44,495 nt of DNA, from NCBI GenBank assembly GCA_041859095.1, contig JBHEKY010000026.1, positions 1 to 44,495 of the forward strand, given 5' to 3'. A program made the position numbers and the translations under genes. This document shows positions 1 through 9,044 of this stretch, in pieces; position 1 is the first letter of the stretch, and each line of letters opens with the position of its first letter. The notes beneath the pieces are model-generated. The model did no database searches and was not told where the DNA came from. It saw only the letters and a list, made by a program, of their open reading frames with translations. The DNA comes from UBA1422 sp041859095 (GTDB lineage Bacteria > Bacillota > Clostridia > Peptostreptococcales > Anaerovoracaceae).

Positions 1-434
1 AAGCCTACTATGGGTGACACGAATAGCGGAATGACAACTTTTTCAAGAACCCCCTCCACTTTTATGCTTCCTACAGACGAAGTATATACAAGGGTCGCAC
101 CAATCAAGGATCCAATCAACGCATGAGACGAACTGCTGGGAATTCCTCGCCACCAGGTCAACAGATTCCATATGATTGCGCCAATTAATGCGGCTAAAAT
201 AACATACTGTGCGAGCTGCACCGATACTAGGTTTTTGGAAATTGTACTGGCGACCCGTTCACTGACCAAGGCACCAAGAAAATTCATAACTGCGGCCAGC
301 AAAATCGCCCGGCCAGGGGTCAGCGCCTTTGTGTAGACTGATGTCGCAATGGCATTGGCGGTATCATGAAAACCATTGATAAACTCAAACAGAAAGGCAA
401 AGACGATGACGAAGATTAGTATTATATCAAGCAT
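1..434 (-). CDS. pit: PiT-family inorganic phosphate transporter (3' end beyond window)
   Basis: Sodium- or proton-coupled inorganic phosphate permease of the inner membrane. Reading from the ATG at 434, the first 144 residues show the family signature NGFHDTANAIAT near residues 20-31 and a second conserved segment, GIPSSSSHALIGSLIGA, near residues 97-113, within alternating hydrophobic helices. The C-terminal half lies beyond the left edge, so full length cannot be judged. Its start overlaps the stop of the upstream DUF47 gene by 8 bases (ATGCTTGA), which suggests translational coupling. DUF47-Pit pairs are common in bacteria, and the partner is thought to regulate the permease. The family assignment is secure. 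Phosphate rather than sulfate as substrate is inferred from the family and the DUF47 neighbour. Confidence 0.93.
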   Translation of the reverse strand, partial: MLDIILIFVIVFAFLFEFINGFHDTANAIATSVYTKALTPGRAILLAAVMNFLGALVSERVASTISKNLVSVQLAQYVILAALIGAIIWNLLTWWRGIPSSSSHALIGSLIGATLVYTSSVGSIKVEGVLEKVVIPLFVSPIVG

Positions 435-1062
435 ATTTCATTATCACTCCCTCGATGATGTTTGCGACATTCTCGCAGGAATCAATGCCATCCTCCAGCA
501 TTTCGAAAATTTGTTTCCATTTGATGATTTCAACAGGGTCCTTCTCTTGTCTGAATAAGGTAGCCATCGCCTTTCGGAAGACCAAATCCCATTCATTTTC
601 GAGTCTGTTGACTTCTATAATTTGTTCTCTTACAATGGTTGTTTTGTTGATTTCATGGAGGTGTTTAAATACCATCTGAAGCTCCCGAATAGATTGCATC
701 ATGATATCCGCTAGCTGAACCGCTTCCGGTCTCATTCCCTTCACATCAAAGAGTAACATACGGTTTCCGATTTCTTCCATACTATCAACAATTTCATCCA
801 TATCTCTGGTGATTTCATAGATGTCTTCGCGGTCAAAAGGTGTGATGAAAGAGCCATGCAGGCTTTTGAGAATTTTGTGAGTTTCCATGTCACATTCAGT
901 CTCCAGCACTTTTAGGTTGGCAACTTTGTCTTCCACCTTTTCATAATTGTGAACCAAATCAACAAATGCCTCGCCTGATAGAACAATTTTTTCCATGAAT
1001 GCGATGAACATATCATAAAACATATCTTCTCGCTTTTTAAATCCTTTTCCAATTTTCAACAT
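427..1062 (-). CDS. DUF47 / PhoU-like phosphate transport regulator
   Basis: A 211-residue all-helical protein of the DUF47 (Pit accessory, PhoU-like) family. The N-terminus MLKIGKGFKKREDMFYDMF and the segment TPFDREDIYEITRDMDEIVDSMEEIGNRM (about residues 73-101) are typical: they carry the acidic positions that resemble PhoU metal-binding repeats. The length is usual for the family. It overlaps the pit start by 8 bases and lies 3 bases downstream of dut. Its proposed role is to modulate the adjacent low-affinity phosphate permease; this comes from family context and is not visible in the sequence. No signal peptide or membrane segment is seen, so it should be cytoplasmic. Confidence 0.9.
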   Translation of the reverse strand: MLKIGKGFKKREDMFYDMFIAFMEKIVLSGEAFVDLVHNYEKVEDKVANLKVLETECDMETHKILKSLHGSFITPFDREDIYEITRDMDEIVDSMEEIGNRMLLFDVKGMRPEAVQLADIMMQSIRELQMVFKHLHEINKTTIVREQIIEVNRLENEWDLVFRKAMATLFRQEKDPVEIIKWKQIFEMLEDGIDSCENVANIIEGVIMKYA

Positions 1063-1065
1063 CTT

Positions 1066-1521
1066 TTACCTCTTTTCTTTCGTTCCAGTATGACCGAAGC
1101 CCCCTTCGGACCGTTCAGTTTCATCGAGTTTTGTGGAAGTTTCCCATAATATCCGTTCGTATCTGGCAATCACCATTTGTGCCAGCCGATCTCCGTTTTC
1201 AATAAGAATATTTTCATTGCCCAGATTGATCAAAGGCAACATGATTTCGCCTCTGTAGTCACTATCGATGGTACCCACTCCATTAACCATGGAAAGTCCG
1301 TGTCGGATTGACAATCCACTTCTGGCGCGAATCTGTGCTTCCAATCCCATTGGTAGCTCGATACGAATTCCGGTGGGAATCAGTACCCGCTCCCCTGGTT
1401 TCAGTTGAATGGGTTCCTTGATAAACGCCCTGACATCCATTCCTGCGGAACCAATGGTTTCATAGGTAGGTAAAATGCCGCTTTCGGAAATAATTTTGAC
1501 TTGAATACGTTGCTGAATCAT
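1066..1521 (-). CDS. dut: Deoxyuridine 5'-triphosphate nucleotidohydrolase (dUTPase)
   Basis: Hydrolyses dUTP to dUMP and pyrophosphate, which keeps uracil out of DNA and supplies dUMP to thymidylate synthesis. All five trimeric-dUTPase motifs are present in order: GSAGMDVRA, RSGLSIRHG, GTIDSDYRGEI (with the catalytic Asp), GDRLAQMVI and the C-terminal arm RSEGGFGHTG that closes on the nucleotide. The open frame extends upstream to 1644, but I place the start at 1521 because AAGGAT lies just before that ATG and the upstream extension is a shadow of the M16 peptidase gene. The resulting 151 residues are the usual family length. The start lies one base after the peptidase stop, so the genes are probably coupled. 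Confidence 0.95.
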   Translation of the reverse strand: MIQQRIQVKIISESGILPTYETIGSAGMDVRAFIKEPIQLKPGERVLIPTGIRIELPMGLEAQIRARSGLSIRHGLSMVNGVGTIDSDYRGEIMLPLINLGNENILIENGDRLAQMVIARYERILWETSTKLDETERSEGGFGHTGTKEKR

Positions 1522-1522
1522 T

Positions 1523-2773
1523 TTATCCTTGTACCATCCTTTTGAGTGAAAGTTTTTTGGCCGATATGGCAGCAGCACTATACGTACCCGGATTACTGAT
1601 GATGCTTGATACCTCTTCCACTGCATTCGCAGTGACCGCATCAATATTGGAAAGTATTTCTTCCGGAGAAAGCACTTTGCCTAATATAATAGCATTTTTT
1701 CCAATAGAAAACATCCTTCCGTTGACATTCTCCAAACCAAAAATGTAATTGCTCTTCAATTGTTCCTTTGCTTTATTAAGTTCTTCTTTGGTGATGCCAT
1801 GATTCTGCAGTCCAGTTAATTCGTCTCGGATTGCACTCATGGTTTCTTCTACTTTATCGTGCCCAATTCCTGCATAAATGTTAAAATATCCACTGTCATG
1901 GAAAGAACTGTTCATGGAAAATACCGTATAGGCCAGCCCTCTTTCTTCCCGGATGTTCTGAAAAAGTCTTGAGCTCATACTGGATCCCATTATGTTATTC
2001 AAACAGGAAAATGCATAGTATCGTCTGTCTCCCAATGGCATGCTCCGCGTGCCCATGCATAGATGGGTTTGCTCAATATCTTTGACTTTTACAGAAAATT
2101 TTGGTTTATATTCGGCATCCTTGACTTCCTTTTGTTCTTTTCTGGCTTCCAACACCATGAGGCGCTCTTCAAAGAGACCGCATATCACATCCTTATTGAA
2201 ATTTCCGGCGATTGCTATCACAATATTATCCCGGGTGTATTCCTCTTTGATGTACTTTAGCAAGGAATTGCGAGTCATGGCTTTGAGCGAAGACCGGGTA
2301 CCTGTGATGGAATTACCCAACGGGTGATCTTGAAAGACCATTTCACAAATCATGTCATGGACTTCTTCATCAGGTGTGTCTTTGATCATCTTGATTTCCT
2401 CATAGATAACGTTTTTTTCTTTTTCCAATTCGATCCGATCAAAGATTGAGTTGAGAAACATGTCCAGCAGGATTTCCGTTGCTGCCACGGCGTTTGTGGC
2501 CAGTGCTTTAATATAGTAGCATGTAGCCTCTTTCCCGGTAAAAGCATTGATTTGTGCGCCTATATTATCCACGTCTTCCGCTAGTTTTTTTGCACTCCGG
2601 GTATCAGTACCTTTGAACAGCATATGTTCGATAAAATGAGAAATACCAGCGTTACGCGAATCCTCGTCAACTGCACCAGCGCGAACCCAGATTCCAATCG
2701 CAACAGAGTTCACATATGGAATTTCTTCCATCACCACCCGTGTCCCACAATTCATTTTTTTTATTTCTATCAT
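1523..2773 (-). CDS. M16 family zinc peptidase (processing-protease type)
   Basis: A 416-residue single-chain M16 (pitrilysin/insulinase superfamily) metallopeptidase. The inverted zinc motif HFIEH is at about residues 46-50, with the downstream Glu cluster EEIKMIKDTPDEEVHD supplying the third ligand region. The C-terminal M16 domain carries the RxxRGLAYTV-type segment (NIREERGLAYTVFSMNSSF). It resembles the mitochondrial-processing-peptidase-like proteins of Firmicutes (YmxG/MlpA). The natural substrate is not known and cannot be read here. dut follows one base after its stop. No signal peptide is evident, so a cytoplasmic site is likely. Confidence 0.9.
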   Translation of the reverse strand: MIEIKKMNCGTRVVMEEIPYVNSVAIGIWVRAGAVDEDSRNAGISHFIEHMLFKGTDTRSAKKLAEDVDNIGAQINAFTGKEATCYYIKALATNAVAATEILLDMFLNSIFDRIELEKEKNVIYEEIKMIKDTPDEEVHDMICEMVFQDHPLGNSITGTRSSLKAMTRNSLLKYIKEEYTRDNIVIAIAGNFNKDVICGLFEERLMVLEARKEQKEVKDAEYKPKFSVKVKDIEQTHLCMGTRSMPLGDRRYYAFSCLNNIMGSSMSSRLFQNIREERGLAYTVFSMNSSFHDSGYFNIYAGIGHDKVEETMSAIRDELTGLQNHGITKEELNKAKEQLKSNYIFGLENVNGRMFSIGKNAIILGKVLSPEEILSNIDAVTANAVEEVSSIISNPGTYSAAAISAKKLSLKRMVQG

Positions 2774-2812
2774 TATTTACTTCCTTCTTTTGTTTATTCT
2801 TCTGCTGACATA

Positions 2813-4804
2813 TCAGCATTTTTTTGCTGCTTTAATCGTGTTTTTTGCGTTGAGCAAGAATGCTTCAATCGGTTGTTCCTGTGCTCGCTCTGCCGCCCAA
2901 TATTTGTCTGTAAACCTTTGAACCATCTCGTTCTCCGAGAGATTTTGATCGTACATGCTTTGTATGAAAGCCTGTTCCTCGTCTAGCTCTTGTTGGAAAA
3001 TACGCCAGTATTCTTGTGTATAATACATAGGTACCATGCCATAGTGCGGCGAGATTAATCTAGTGGCCCCATAAGCTTTACATTTTTCAAGCGAAGCTCT
3101 TGCATCGTCATAGCTTTTTAACACAGCACTATGAATGCTTCCCTCCCCCTCCAGTACGCCGGTACTCTCACTGGGAAACATAATGCCCGCTGGCTCAAGT
3201 ACATAGGTAGTTGAGCAATTGGTATGCCCCGGAGTTTCTAATACATGAATTGATTCGTTGCCAAGAGACAAGATTTCACCATCTGTAAGAACTCTATTAA
3301 CAGTCAGTCCATTGACTGTAATCTTAGCCAAATCTCCGGAGCCAAAATTTTTTTCTGCTTCTTCACCAAGTCTTTGTATGACTTTTAGGGCGCTGGTTCT
3401 GTGTAGCACATGCTCCGCATAAGCACTGGCACAAATTACTGCATCAGGCCAATGCTTTTTGAGATATGGAACACCGCCCACATGATCATAGTGAGTATGG
3501 CTCAACAGGATATAGTCTAAGGTACGTTGGGCGCCCAGAGCGTTGGTTTTGCCCTCTAGCACGCGTTTGATGTTATTTGCGGTCAACTCACCGCAATACG
3601 CCATACCACAGTCTAAAATGGCTGTTTTTTCTGAGCCAAGGATCAGGGTCGCTTCACCTCCGAAACCACCAGTGACACGTAGGATTCCCGGTGGATAATC
3701 AAAACGGTCGAACCCTTCGAAATCTGTGAACAAACTGCGATGCTTCTTGGTTTCCTTTTGCCGAATCAAACGTATAAAGTTTACTATCAGCAAAATGATA
3801 ATCAGTATCCCTGCAAATCCTTCGAGGGGAAACATGTACGCGATAACATTTTTGAAGCCTACCAAACCAAATCCAAAACCCAGTAACGCAATCAGAACTA
3901 CTTTGAGATTCTTGTTGGGGGAAGGTTTGAGTTTGGTTGTAAATCCATAATAATTCCCTGTCGCGGATGCGTAAATAGCAAAAAGCAGCACTCCTGTATA
4001 TATGATGTTGACTACACCTGAAAATTTTGATGAAAAAGCCAGCATCGGCATTTCCATTGTATTGGAAAAGACCGGATCTGTACGCATCACCAGCAGAATA
4101 GCCCATGCAAGCAATGCGAGGAATAAACCACCCAGCGCTGCACCCCAGATGGCATGCTTTGTGCTCCTGGCATTTATGGCCGCTGTGGCCACAATGGGGA
4201 TTACCGCTAAAATGTTATAGGAAATATATAGCATCGCCGCCAACCACCAGGTGGGCGCCAGCGGGCTAGGTTCAAATACAACATCACTAGTATTTTTCAT
4301 TTCCCCTACAAAGAGCACCGATACACAAAGAAGTAGGATGATACCAATCAAAAATGGCATCATGAATCGAAATGCCTGAGATACTCTGTCAAAGCCTCCG
4401 ATGACAGTCAGCACCACCATGATAATAATCACACCACCGCCCAACGCACGGGGTAGCCCCAGTTGCTGATTAAACATAGCACCGCCGGCAGCAGACATAG
4501 TAATAAGTACAGAAAACAGCATTAGTGCCATGAAGTATCCAACGAATTGAACCAATACTTTATTGTGTCCCGGAACGATGACACGGCCCATGTCATTCGT
4601 ACCAAGTTTGATTGCAATCACAGCTGTAACAATTCCAAGAAGGATAAAGAGTCCTCCCACCATGGCCACACCAATGAAACCTAGGTTTCCGAAGACACCA
4701 AAAAATTGCCAAATTTCTCTTCCCGATGCGAAACCTGCGCCTAGAATAGCTCCGGTATAAACCAGCGCTACCCCTAACATATTCAATCTATGTTTCAGCA
4801 TCAT
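2813..4804 (-). CDS. YkvI-like permease fused to a metallo-beta-lactamase-fold hydrolase
   Basis: One uninterrupted 663-residue frame with two parts. Residues 1 to about 350 are a multi-helix membrane protein of the YkvI type: the opening GAILGAGFASGREIWQFFG is diagnostic, and roughly ten to eleven hydrophobic helices follow. After a basic linker (RQKETKKHRS, about 350-360), residues 365-663 form an MBL-fold domain with the zinc motif HTHYDH near 432-437, a later His in LETPGHTNCST and another in SPHYG. YkvI-like proteins belong to the LeuT-fold/APC superfamily, but their substrates are not known. The gene overlaps the upstream permease by 4 bases (ATGA). I found no stop or good internal ATG start between the domains, so a real fusion is the simplest reading. 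The substrate and the hydrolysed compound are both unknown. Confidence 0.82.
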   Translation of the reverse strand: MMLKHRLNMLGVALVYTGAILGAGFASGREIWQFFGVFGNLGFIGVAMVGGLFILLGIVTAVIAIKLGTNDMGRVIVPGHNKVLVQFVGYFMALMLFSVLITMSAAGGAMFNQQLGLPRALGGGVIIIMVVLTVIGGFDRVSQAFRFMMPFLIGIILLLCVSVLFVGEMKNTSDVVFEPSPLAPTWWLAAMLYISYNILAVIPIVATAAINARSTKHAIWGAALGGLFLALLAWAILLVMRTDPVFSNTMEMPMLAFSSKFSGVVNIIYTGVLLFAIYASATGNYYGFTTKLKPSPNKNLKVVLIALLGFGFGLVGFKNVIAYMFPLEGFAGILIIILLIVNFIRLIRQKETKKHRSLFTDFEGFDRFDYPPGILRVTGGFGGEATLILGSEKTAILDCGMAYCGELTANNIKRVLEGKTNALGAQRTLDYILLSHTHYDHVGGVPYLKKHWPDAVICASAYAEHVLHRTSALKVIQRLGEEAEKNFGSGDLAKITVNGLTVNRVLTDGEILSLGNESIHVLETPGHTNCSTTYVLEPAGIMFPSESTGVLEGEGSIHSAVLKSYDDARASLEKCKAYGATRLISPHYGMVPMYYTQEYWRIFQQELDEEQAFIQSMYDQNLSENEMVQRFTDKYWAAERAQEQPIEAFLLNAKNTIKAAKKC

Positions 4805-5709
4805 ACGCGCAACCCCCTACTTTTGTGATAGCCTCGTATCTCTCCATAGGTAAAGATGACAAGCCCAAACCAAATAAGCACAAATGCAAGAAATTGAACT
4901 AAATCAAACGCTTCTTTGAATATATAAATACCGATGAACAACGTAATGGACGGAGAAATATACTCAATGAGACCCATAGTCACCAATGTCACTTTATTTA
5001 CTGCCATTGCAAAAAGTCCCAGTGGAATCGCTGTAAATAATCCAGAGCAAAGTAACAAACCATATTGTACCGGTGTGCCAACACCCAGAGCACCCTGTCC
5101 CGTCCATTCCAGGTAAATAATCACCGCTAATGCGATGGGTACTAGAAACATAGTTTCATACAATAGCGAAAGCAACGGCTCAATCTGAAAGCTTTTTTTC
5201 ATGGCCGCATAGATGGAAAATGTCAAGGCCAGACTCAATGCAACCAACGGTAATCGATGGAAGTAGATGAGTATCACCAGCACTCCAAGAAATGCCATAA
5301 TCAAAGCGGTTGTCTTATACTTCGTCAGTTTCTCCCTAAAGAAAAAAACACCAAATAAACTAACCATTAATGGTTCAATGTAGTAACCTATACAAGTTTG
5401 TATTACCATATCCGCATTGACCGCCCAGATATAGATACTCCAGCAAAGCGTAATCATCAAACCGGCGAGAAAATACTTGCCTTTGGCTCCTTTGACGGAA
5501 AGGGGCGCTTTGATTCGCTTCCAACCATAAATAACCAATGCGGCGACAAAACAAACAACCCCCACAAGTGCGATTCTGTAAAAGATGATTACAGAAGATT
5601 CGATGGGTCGTAGGGCTTGCCAGTATATGGGCAATACTCCCCATAGAATCGAACATGTTAGGGCTGCTACCATTCCGATTTTGTATTCTTTGTTTGATTG
5701 ACGGTTCAA
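4801..5709 (-). CDS. rarD: EamA-family transporter, RarD type
   Basis: A 302-residue integral membrane protein with about ten hydrophobic helices arranged as two five-helix repeats, typical of the drug/metabolite transporter (EamA) superfamily. The N-terminal segment CSILWGVLPIYWQAL and the motif IIFYRIALVG match the RarD subgroup. The later FREKLTKYKTTALIMAFLGVL stretch is the usual end of the first EamA repeat. RarD was named from a chloramphenicol-sensitivity phenotype, but its substrate is unsettled. The last codons overlap the start of the permease-MBL fusion as ATGA, so the two transport genes are almost certainly co-translated. The C-terminus is basic and short. Confidence 0.88.
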   Translation of the reverse strand: MNRQSNKEYKIGMVAALTCSILWGVLPIYWQALRPIESSVIIFYRIALVGVVCFVAALVIYGWKRIKAPLSVKGAKGKYFLAGLMITLCWSIYIWAVNADMVIQTCIGYYIEPLMVSLFGVFFFREKLTKYKTTALIMAFLGVLVILIYFHRLPLVALSLALTFSIYAAMKKSFQIEPLLSLLYETMFLVPIALAVIIYLEWTGQGALGVGTPVQYGLLLCSGLFTAIPLGLFAMAVNKVTLVTMGLIEYISPSITLFIGIYIFKEAFDLVQFLAFVLIWFGLVIFTYGEIRGYHKSRGLRV

Positions 5710-5728
5710 GTGTGTTCTGTATCCTTTC

Positions 5729-6325
5729 TTAGTCCCTCATTTCGTCGTCATACACATAACCACTGTCAAAAAGGTCTTTTTTCTCTTCTTCATCGTCCTC
5801 TTCTTCGATGGCAAGGTCTGCAAAGCTCATGATATACTCGTCAATTTCGTATTTAAGACAATCCTCAAAGTCATACTGATATTCGTCTTCTTCCATTTTT
5901 TCAAGTCTTGACAGTACCAAAGCATCCCGTAGGGATAACGTTTTTTCTTCTCCGTCTGACAGACTTTTGCACCCCACTTCTGATTCAAAACAAAACCAGG
6001 TTTTAAATCGAAACAATTCTTCAACAAAGTGTCGAAGCAGACTTTCCTCTTCAGACGTCTGCAACAATCCAATTAAGGAACGTTTGATATTCTCAAGCAA
6101 CGTAAACATTTCTGTTGAAGATTCTGGCATAGCTTCCAACAAGTCATCAAAGTAATTATGGATTAACTCCGCAACGGTTTTGGGTTCAGTTTGTGAGAAT
6201 AACTGAAACAAGGTTTCTTCAGGAATGGTTTCGTCAGACTCCAGCAAGTCAGCTAAGTTCTCAAAGTACTCAAACTCGCTGGGTTCATCAATTTCGAGCA
6301 TTTCCATCAATTCACTTAAATCCAT
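5729..6325 (-). CDS. Hypothetical strongly acidic protein
   Basis: I do not recognise this 198-residue protein. It has no membrane segment, no signal peptide and few basic residues. Asp/Glu runs occur along the chain and peak near the C-terminus (EEEDDEEEKKD). The predicted character is helical and acidic, with scattered aromatics (FEYFENL, FRFKTWFCFE). The reading frame is credible: an AGGAGGTG-type ribosome binding site precedes the ATG at 6325, murI ends 18 bases upstream, and rarD follows 19 bases after the stop on the same strand. Composition alone would fit a nucleic-acid mimic, a chaperone-like partner or a regulatory subunit. None of these is supported directly. Confidence 0.72.
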   Translation of the reverse strand: MDLSELMEMLEIDEPSEFEYFENLADLLESDETIPEETLFQLFSQTEPKTVAELIHNYFDDLLEAMPESSTEMFTLLENIKRSLIGLLQTSEEESLLRHFVEELFRFKTWFCFESEVGCKSLSDGEEKTLSLRDALVLSRLEKMEEDEYQYDFEDCLKYEIDEYIMSFADLAIEEEDDEEEKKDLFDSGYVYDDEMRD

Positions 6326-6343
6326 AGGGCACCTCCTTTTCTG

Positions 6344-7159
6344 CTACACTTCTTCAATGTCAAAATTCTTGAACTCCACTTTTGTGTCCGAGTTCTGGAA
6401 AATACGGTCAATCATACGAACAAAATTTTCGGACAAGTCACTGGCATAAAAAATATTTTTTACGGATGAGTTAGCAGCCAGCATGTCCTTTTCTTTAAGA
6501 ATTTCATAGATGCTATCTACAATTTCCTCTGAAGGATTGATAATCGTCAAGTCCGGATAAATTCTCTCAAGGTTGCCACGAATCAATGGATAATGGGTGC
6601 AACCAAGTACCATGGTATTAATCCTGTTTTCGAGTATAAAGTCATCCATGTAGTGATGAATTGTCAAATCCATAATGTCATTTTCGATAATGCCCTCTTC
6701 AATCAAGGGAACAAAGGCAGGGCAAGGGGTTTCAAAAATATCTAAATGCCGGTTCAGAGAGCCGATTAGTTCCTTGTATGTATGGCTTGCAATGGTAACT
6801 TTGGTACCTATGACACCTATCCGATCGGAGGAGGCGCATTTTTCTGCCACTGCGACCGCAGCCGGTTGAATGATGCCCAGAATCGGCATATGCGGATATC
6901 GGTTCCTTAGGTGTGTCAAGCTAGTGGCGCTCACTGTGTTGCAGGCGATAACAATCATCTTTACATCGTGATGAACCAGAAAGTCAGCAATTTGAGTGCT
7001 AAAAGTCTTAATGGTTGAAACAGCTTTTGACCCATATGGCGTTCGAGCAGTGTCTCCAAAGTAAATGATCCGTTCTTCGGGAAGTTTCTTCATGAGGGGG
7101 GTAATACAGGTCAATCCTCCTAGACCGGAATCAAAAAAGCCGATGGGTCTATTGTCCAT
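6344..7159 (-). CDS. murI: Glutamate racemase
   Basis: Interconverts L- and D-glutamate without a cofactor and provides D-Glu for the second position of the peptidoglycan stem. The 271 residues contain FFDSGLGGLT (Asp10), FGDTARTPYGSK, VIACNT with catalytic Cys73, and VLGCTHYPLI with the second catalytic Cys187 and His189. The length is normal. It is the first gene of a long minus-strand run, and a promoter-like TTGACT-18-TATTAT element sits just upstream. A second racemase, of the aspartate/glutamate type, is encoded at 13737-14441, so this one is the likely supplier of D-Glu and the other may serve D-Asp. Confidence 0.96.
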   Translation of the reverse strand: MDNRPIGFFDSGLGGLTCITPLMKKLPEERIIYFGDTARTPYGSKAVSTIKTFSTQIADFLVHHDVKMIVIACNTVSATSLTHLRNRYPHMPILGIIQPAAVAVAEKCASSDRIGVIGTKVTIASHTYKELIGSLNRHLDIFETPCPAFVPLIEEGIIENDIMDLTIHHYMDDFILENRINTMVLGCTHYPLIRGNLERIYPDLTIINPSEEIVDSIYEILKEKDMLAANSSVKNIFYASDLSENFVRMIDRIFQNSDTKVEFKNFDIEEV

Positions 7160-7185
7160 AGTTTCATATCCTTTCGATTTGAGGT

Positions 7186-7215
7186 ATAATACATTTTACA
7201 ACAAGAACTAGTCAA
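7186..7215 (-). promoter_or_regulatory. Sigma-A-type promoter for the murI run
   Basis: On the minus strand TTGACT is followed after 18 bases by TATTAT, 27 bases upstream of the murI ATG. The same bases give TATAAT on the plus strand (7185-7190), so the -10 region may serve both divergent genes. I could not find a convincing plus-strand -35 for pepF. Confidence 0.55.
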
Positions 7216-7238
7216 TGTAAACAATACGGAGGTCTACA

Positions 7239-9035
7239 ATGGATAAAAAACTCAAGACAAGATCTGAAATAAATCAAGCCGATAAATGGGCCATCGAAGA
7301 CATGTATCCCGACGAGCACCAATGGGATACCGATATCCAATCTGGTTTAGCGAAAGCTGATACATTTGCCGGCTTTGCAGGCTCCATAACCAAAGACGGC
7401 CAAAAATTGTTAGAAGTTCTCAAGCTTCGAGATGATATCTGGCAAACCCTTGAAAAAGCATTTGTCTATGCAAGGATGCGACGTGACGAAGACAATACCT
7501 CAGAAAAATACCAAGCAATGATGGATCGAATCAACTCAGACCTGGCAAAAGTCAGTTCAACCATGTCTTTTTTTACTCCTGAGCTACTGGAAACTCCTGA
7601 GGAAACCATTACCGGATATCTGAATGAAAACGAAGACCTTGCTATTTACAAGCATGCATTGGAAAGCTTATTTCGTGAGAAGACCCATGTACTTACGAAG
7701 TCCGAAGAAAACTTGTTGGCCCAAATGAGCGAAATCACAGGGGCCACTTCGGATATATTCACCATGCTGAACAATGCAGATCTTAAGTTTGGCAACATCA
7801 CAGATGAGAACGGCCAGCAGGCAGAACTGACCCACGGAAATTATATTACTTTCATGGAAAGCCATAATCGAAAGGTACGCAAAGAGGCCTTCGATAAAAT
7901 GTATCAGTCCTATGAAGCATTGATTAATACCTTGGCGACCACTTACAGTTTCAACACCAAAACCGATGTGGTATCGGCAAGAATACGGAAGTACTCCTCC
8001 TCTCGGGCTGCCGCCCTTTCCGGTGATAATATCCCAGAAACGGTGTATGACAATTTGGTTGCAGCGGTCAATAAAAATCTGCCCGCATTACACAAATATA
8101 TGTCACTTCGAAAGAAAATACTTGGCCTAGATACGCTTCAAATGCATGATGTGTATGTCCCTTTGGTAACATTGCCTAAACGGGAGATTCCCTTCCAGGA
8201 GGCGATCAATATCATGATGGAAAGCCTGGCTCCACTGGGAGAAACCTATCTTGAAGGAATGAAAAAAGGTATCTCGCAAGGGTGGATTGATGTCTATGAA
8301 AATCAAGGGAAAACCAGCGGTGCCTATAGTTTTGGGAGTTATGATAGCAAACCGTATATCCTGTTGAATTACACTGACACGTTGAAGGATGTTTTTACGT
8401 TGGTGCATGAAATGGGTCATTCTATGCATTCATACTTCACCCGCGCAGCTCAGCCTTTTGTTTATGGTGGTCATTCCATTTTCACTGCGGAAGTAGCCTC
8501 AACGGTCAACGAGAATCTGTTAATGAAAGATCTGCTCCAAAAAGAAACAGATCCGACCATGCGAAAGTATCTAATCAATATGCATATTGAGAGCTTCCGC
8601 ACCACCCTGTTTCGGCAAACCATGTTTGCTGAATTTGAAGCGCTCACTCATAAAACCGTAGAAGAAGGCGGTTCGTTAACGGCACAATGGTTGTCCCAAG
8701 AATACAGTAAACTCAACAAAAAATATTTTGGTGATGCCTTGGCAGAAGACGATTATATTCAATTTGAATGGGCTCGTATTCCCCACTTTTACCGAGCGTT
8801 TTATGTTTACAAATATGCAACCGGATACGCTGCCGCAGCTGCCCTTTCTGATGCCATCCTGAAAGAAGGTAACCCTGCAAAAGAACGCTATCTGTCATTT
8901 CTAAAAACCGGTGAAAGCAACGATCCCATTGACCTTCTTAAGATTGCTGGCGTAGATATGAGTAGCACAAAACCAGTGGAAAGCGCCATGGAGGTGTTTA
9001 AAAACCTGGTTGATGAATTCGAAAGACTAGTGTAA
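7239..9035 (+). CDS. pepF: Oligoendopeptidase F, M3 family
   Basis: A 598-residue cytoplasmic zinc metallopeptidase that cleaves oligopeptides. The M3 active site HEMGH is at residues 390-394, with the third zinc ligand Glu418 in TAEVAST. The N-terminal half (residues 1-190, ending near ATSDIFTMLNNADLKFG) is the helical PepF lid domain. Length and ends match the usual 600-residue PepF. A CGGAGG site precedes the ATG at 7239. It is the first gene of a plus-strand trio: nadK starts 9 bases after the stop. Roles proposed for PepF include peptide recycling and signal-peptide or pheromone turnover; which applies here is unknown. Confidence 0.95.
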   Translation: MDKKLKTRSEINQADKWAIEDMYPDEHQWDTDIQSGLAKADTFAGFAGSITKDGQKLLEVLKLRDDIWQTLEKAFVYARMRRDEDNTSEKYQAMMDRINSDLAKVSSTMSFFTPELLETPEETITGYLNENEDLAIYKHALESLFREKTHVLTKSEENLLAQMSEITGATSDIFTMLNNADLKFGNITDENGQQAELTHGNYITFMESHNRKVRKEAFDKMYQSYEALINTLATTYSFNTKTDVVSARIRKYSSSRAAALSGDNIPETVYDNLVAAVNKNLPALHKYMSLRKKILGLDTLQMHDVYVPLVTLPKREIPFQEAINIMMESLAPLGETYLEGMKKGISQGWIDVYENQGKTSGAYSFGSYDSKPYILLNYTDTLKDVFTLVHEMGHSMHSYFTRAAQPFVYGGHSIFTAEVASTVNENLLMKDLLQKETDPTMRKYLINMHIESFRTTLFRQTMFAEFEALTHKTVEEGGSLTAQWLSQEYSKLNKKYFGDALAEDDYIQFEWARIPHFYRAFYVYKYATGYAAAAALSDAILKEGNPAKERYLSFLKTGESNDPIDLLKIAGVDMSSTKPVESAMEVFKNLVDEFERLV

Positions 9036-9044
9036 GATGGTATC

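Noticed and set aside
3699..4106. 135-codon open frame on the minus strand inside the permease-MBL fusion
   Set aside because: It is an out-of-frame shadow of the membrane part. The in-frame protein has clear family sequence on both sides, so it is not evidence of a frameshift.
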